From Thermoplasmata archaeon (lineage in GTDB: Archaea; Thermoplasmatota; Thermoplasmata; Thermoplasmatales; Thermoplasmataceae), in NCBI GenBank assembly GCA_021797955.1, contig JAJZYV010000067.1, forward strand, positions 1-8,014: a DNA stretch of 8,014 bases, given 5' to 3'. The first letter of the stretch is position 1. Each line of letters begins with the position of its first letter. Made by a program: the position numbers and the translations under genes. Shown here one piece after another: positions 6,546 to 8,014 of the stretch. The notes under the pieces were generated by a model. It saw nothing but the letters and a program-made list of their open reading frames with translations, made no database searches and had not been told where the DNA came from.

Positions 6546-7575
6546 TTAGAATACTCTCCATTTGGTTAAAAAATTCCGTTGAATTGACTGGTCCGGGTGC
6601 ACCCTCTGGATGATATTGTACGCTTAATATGGCAGATTCCTCAAGGTGAAGCATTTCCGGTGTGTTATCGTTTAAGTCCCTCTGTGGTATTGATATTCCT
6701 TTTCTCAACATTGAATCCTCACTTAGGCGATAATTATGATTGTGAGAAGTTATGAATGACATTTTGCCATTACCAACTGAATGATTGGAACCGTGATGTC
6801 CAAATTGCATCTTCTCCAATTCAATTCCCAGTGCGTTTCCAATTATCTGGTGACCCAGACAGACACCTGTTATGGGTATCTTTCCCCTATTATCCCTTAT
6901 TTTTCTTTTGAGTTCATAGAATACCTCATCTGAGGGATTTCCCGGTCCATTTGATAGAAATACCATATCATAATTTTCAAAATTATCTGGCATATTAAAA
7001 ATATTGACAACGTCTAAGTCCCCGATTTTAGAAATATGGCTTAAAAGTGATGACTTTGACCCCATGTCTATGTACAGTATCTTTCTGTCCATTCCTGAAA
7101 AAACAGAATAATTACTCTTTGTACTGAACTGCCTTATAAGTTGTTTTGTGTTCATTTCTTCCCATTTGTCAGGAAACCTATCTGAGTTGGAAATAATTCC
7201 TCTTATATTTCCGCTGTCTCTGATTTTTTTTACAAGCTTCCTCGTATCAACAGAGTGTATTCCCGGAATTCCCTCTATTTTCATTTGCCTATCTATGAGA
7301 TTAAAATATTTCCCAGAGGGATTGTTACCATCCCTGAACACTACTCCACTCGTGCTGATTCCGTTGCTCTGTGGAATATCCATTTTAAAATCATAGTAAA
7401 ACATTGAGGGGAAGTTAAAAATAATAATTTGCCCACCATATGAAGGATCGGTCATTATTTCATAAAATCCTGTAAAGGATGTGTTAAAAACTAGTTCTCC
7501 TGATCTTTCAACGAATGAACCAAATGCCCTCCCCTCAAAGGATGTTCCATCCTCGAGAAGAAGGTATCTTCTCAA
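6526..7575 (-). CDS. carA: Carbamoyl-phosphate synthase small (glutaminase) subunit
   Basis: Hydrolyses glutamine and passes ammonia through a tunnel to CarB. The 349 residues comprise the CarA-specific N-terminal domain (LLLEDGTSFEGRAFG 5-19, EIMTDPSYGGQI 39-50, GISTSGVVFRD 72-82, SVDTRKLVKKIRDSGNIRG 108-126) and a class I glutamine amidotransferase domain from about 165. The latter shows FLSNGPGNPSD (206-216, oxyanion loop), GVCLGHQIIGNALG (237-250, nucleophile C239), MQFGHHGSNH (256-265) and SVQYHPEGAPGP (318-329, H322 and E324). The triad is complete. It is about 30 residues shorter than E. coli CarA (382), within the normal archaeal range. The start is TTG at 7573-7575: GGGAGG lies nine bases upstream, an in-frame TAA lies seven codons upstream, and the next ATG is deep inside the domain. 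It is first in the operon with carB, overlapping it by 20 bases, which suggests coupled translation and balanced subunit output. Confidence 0.95.
   Translation of the reverse strand: MRRYLLLEDGTSFEGRAFGSFVERSGELVFNTSFTGFYEIMTDPSYGGQIIIFNFPSMFYYDFKMDIPQSNGISTSGVVFRDGNNPSGKYFNLIDRQMKIEGIPGIHSVDTRKLVKKIRDSGNIRGIISNSDRFPDKWEEMNTKQLIRQFSTKSNYSVFSGMDRKILYIDMGSKSSLLSHISKIGDLDVVNIFNMPDNFENYDMVFLSNGPGNPSDEVFYELKRKIRDNRGKIPITGVCLGHQIIGNALGIELEKMQFGHHGSNHSVGNGKMSFITSHNHNYRLSEDSMLRKGISIPQRDLNDNTPEMLHLEESAILSVQYHPEGAPGPVNSTEFFNQMESILNEVRAR
6554..6559 (-). promoter_or_regulatory. Shine-Dalgarno site that fixes the carB start
   Basis: The minus strand reads GGAGAG, eight bases before ATG 6545, inside the last codons of carA. 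The alternative ATG at codon 10 (6516-6518) has only an A/T-rich stretch before it. This site, together with the N-terminal length typical of CarB, favours the upstream, overlapping start. Confidence 0.6.
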
Positions 7576-7584
7576 TTCTGGCAG

Positions 7585-7590
7585 CCTCCC
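7585..7590 (-). promoter_or_regulatory. Shine-Dalgarno site of carA
   Basis: GGGAGG on the minus strand, nine bases before the TTG start, is a strong match to the complement of the 16S 3' end. It shows that carA is translated from a leadered mRNA, unlike the apparently leaderless genes elsewhere in the window, and it justifies a TTG start. Confidence 0.75.
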
Positions 7591-7638
7591 TTAGAATTTT
7601 TCGAGATAAAACACAGGAAATTGGCTAAAATTCTTGCT

Positions 7639-7680
7639 TCATTCCAAATTTTCATTTGACCCTAAAAATACCCATTTCAT
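7639..7680 (-). CDS. Possible 13-codon upstream ORF in the carA leader
   Basis: ATG at 7678-7680 opens a 13-residue frame (MKWVFLGSNENLE) ending in TGA at 7639-7641, 63 bases before the carA TTG. A TATA-like stretch (7690-7709) lies at the distance that would start transcription near this ATG, so the mini-ORF could be read as a leaderless ORF on the carAB transcript. There is no run of arginine or pyrimidine-related codons of the kind used in classical attenuation. No homology can be judged at this length, and a chance ORF is quite possible. Confidence 0.25.
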   Translation of the reverse strand: MKWVFLGSNENLE

Positions 7681-7689
7681 TTTCCTATT

Positions 7690-7709
7690 TAATTTTTAAT
7701 AAATTTTTA
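7690..7709 (-). promoter_or_regulatory. Probable carAB promoter (TATA-rich stretch)
   Basis: The minus strand carries an uninterrupted A/T run containing TAAAAATTTATTAAAAATTA. With archaeal spacing this would place the start of transcription around 7675-7685, giving a carA leader of about 100 bases. That agrees with the strong Shine-Dalgarno site before carA. The exact box cannot be fixed within so A/T-rich a stretch. Confidence 0.45.
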
Positions 7710-7751
7710 GTCCTCAAAGTGTTACATTGTTAAAAAAAATTCAGTAAGGCC

Positions 7752-7760
7752 AATATAAAG
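7752..7760 (+). promoter_or_regulatory. TATA-like box upstream of the hairpin region
   Basis: AATATAAAG on the plus strand would, with normal archaeal spacing, start a transcript near 7781, just before the inverted repeats at 7791-7836. It may be the promoter of the gene starting at 7935 (leader of about 150 bases) or of a small RNA. A second A/T-rich stretch at 7883-7900 is closer to that gene and is an equally good candidate. Confidence 0.3.
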
Positions 7761-7790
7761 GAATGACAAAATTAAATCAGAGACTGCCTG

Positions 7791-7836
7791 AACTGAAAGT
7801 TGTTCTTTCATTTTGCTTCTTCAGTTATCTGAAGAA
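7791..7836 (+). repeat. Two tandem hairpins with an alternative pairing
   Basis: Hairpin 1 is TGAAAG (7794-7799) with CTTTCA (7805-7810), loop of five bases. Hairpin 2 is TTCTTCAG (7817-7824) with CTGAAGAA (7829-7836), eight perfect pairs around a TTAT loop. AACTGAA (7791-7797) can instead pair with TTCAGTT (7820-7826), which would disrupt both. No T-run follows hairpin 2, so it is not an obvious terminator. It sits between carA and the right-edge gene, in otherwise non-coding DNA. Confidence 0.45.
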
Positions 7837-7934
7837 TTGAGATAAGGAAAACAGAATTTGGAATAGGGCATTGGAATAAAGGTTAAATTAAAAATTATAG
7901 AAAAGATAATAGATATTGGAAAAAATATGGAACA
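7837..7934. other. Remaining non-coding stretch before the right-edge gene
   Basis: Together with 7576-7836 this makes a 359-base region without a conventional gene. This right-hand part is A-rich on the plus strand, contains TTAAATTAAAAATTATAG (7883-7900) and ATAATAGATATT (7906-7917) as possible TATA elements for the gene at 7935, and shows no tRNA or guide-RNA pattern. Confidence 0.4.
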
Positions 7935-8014
7935 ATGAATTTTCTGTACAGAAATGGTAGTGTGTTCTTGGAAAACGAAGAAAATGATACGTATGTCAAA
8001 ATAGGTAAATCCGG
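7935..8014 (+). CDS. Unrecognised gene, N-terminal fragment (cut by window edge)
   Basis: From ATG 7935 the frame stays open to the window end, giving 26 full codons that begin MNFLYRNGSVFLENEEND and continue TYVKIGKS. The look is of a beta-rich soluble start, with no signal peptide or membrane segment. I do not recognise a family from so short a piece. Support for it being real is the position just after an A/T-rich promoter-like region, the absence of another candidate on either strand, and natural-looking codon use. The nearest upstream in-frame stop is at 7884-7886 and no other ATG lies between. It diverges from carA, with about 360 bases between the two starts. Confidence 0.5.
   Translation, partial: MNFLYRNGSVFLENEENDTYVKIGKS

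Noticed and set aside
7640..7662. A five-codon ORF (MKQEF) overlapping the mini-ORF stop in the carA leader
   Set aside because: Too short to carry any evidence; ATGA overlaps of this kind are frequent by chance.
1..8014. CRISPR arrays, insertion sequences, integrase sites, toxin-antitoxin or defence genes
   Set aside because: No regularly spaced repeats, transposase-like frames, terminal inverted repeats or defence-type domains were seen on either strand; gene content is housekeeping.

Overview
The window looks like a chromosomal segment of an AT-rich archaeon, most likely a member of the Thermoplasmatales or a close relative. The grounds are an archaeal-type glycyl-tRNA synthetase start, a geranylgeranyl reductase-family enzyme of isoprenoid lipid metabolism, heavy use of AGA/AGG arginine codons, and archaeal TATA boxes placed about 25 bases before start codons with no leader. 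The lineage is an inference; no rRNA or other marker is present to fix it.

Layout, left to right. Positions 1-193 (minus) hold the first 64 codons of glyS, cut by the window edge. Directly upstream of it, in the same direction, lies a 281-residue four-CBS-domain protein (218-1063, minus), which could share a transcript with glyS. A 68-base divergent promoter region separates this from an sfsA homologue (1132-1887, plus). After a 185-base gap comes a 481-residue geranylgeranyl reductase-family flavoprotein (2073-3518, plus). It converges, with only 18 bases between, on the carAB operon (carA 6526-7575, carB 3537-6545, both minus). Positions 7576-7934 are non-coding apart from a possible 13-codon upstream ORF before carA and some predicted hairpins. 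The plus-strand start of an unrecognised gene (from 7935) runs off the right edge.

CarA (glutaminase) and CarB (synthetase) together make carbamoyl phosphate for pyrimidine and arginine synthesis. The reductase saturates isoprenoid chains of membrane lipids or quinones. The CBS protein is probably an adenine-nucleotide sensor. These are ordinary housekeeping genes; I see no mobile element, CRISPR array, tRNA, rRNA or defence island. The most notable points are a CarB about 70 residues shorter than the E. coli enzyme, with a reduced C-terminal allosteric domain and altered glycine-rich loops in both ATP-grasp halves; a carA leader with a possible leaderless mini-ORF; and inverted repeats with competing pairings in two intergenic regions.
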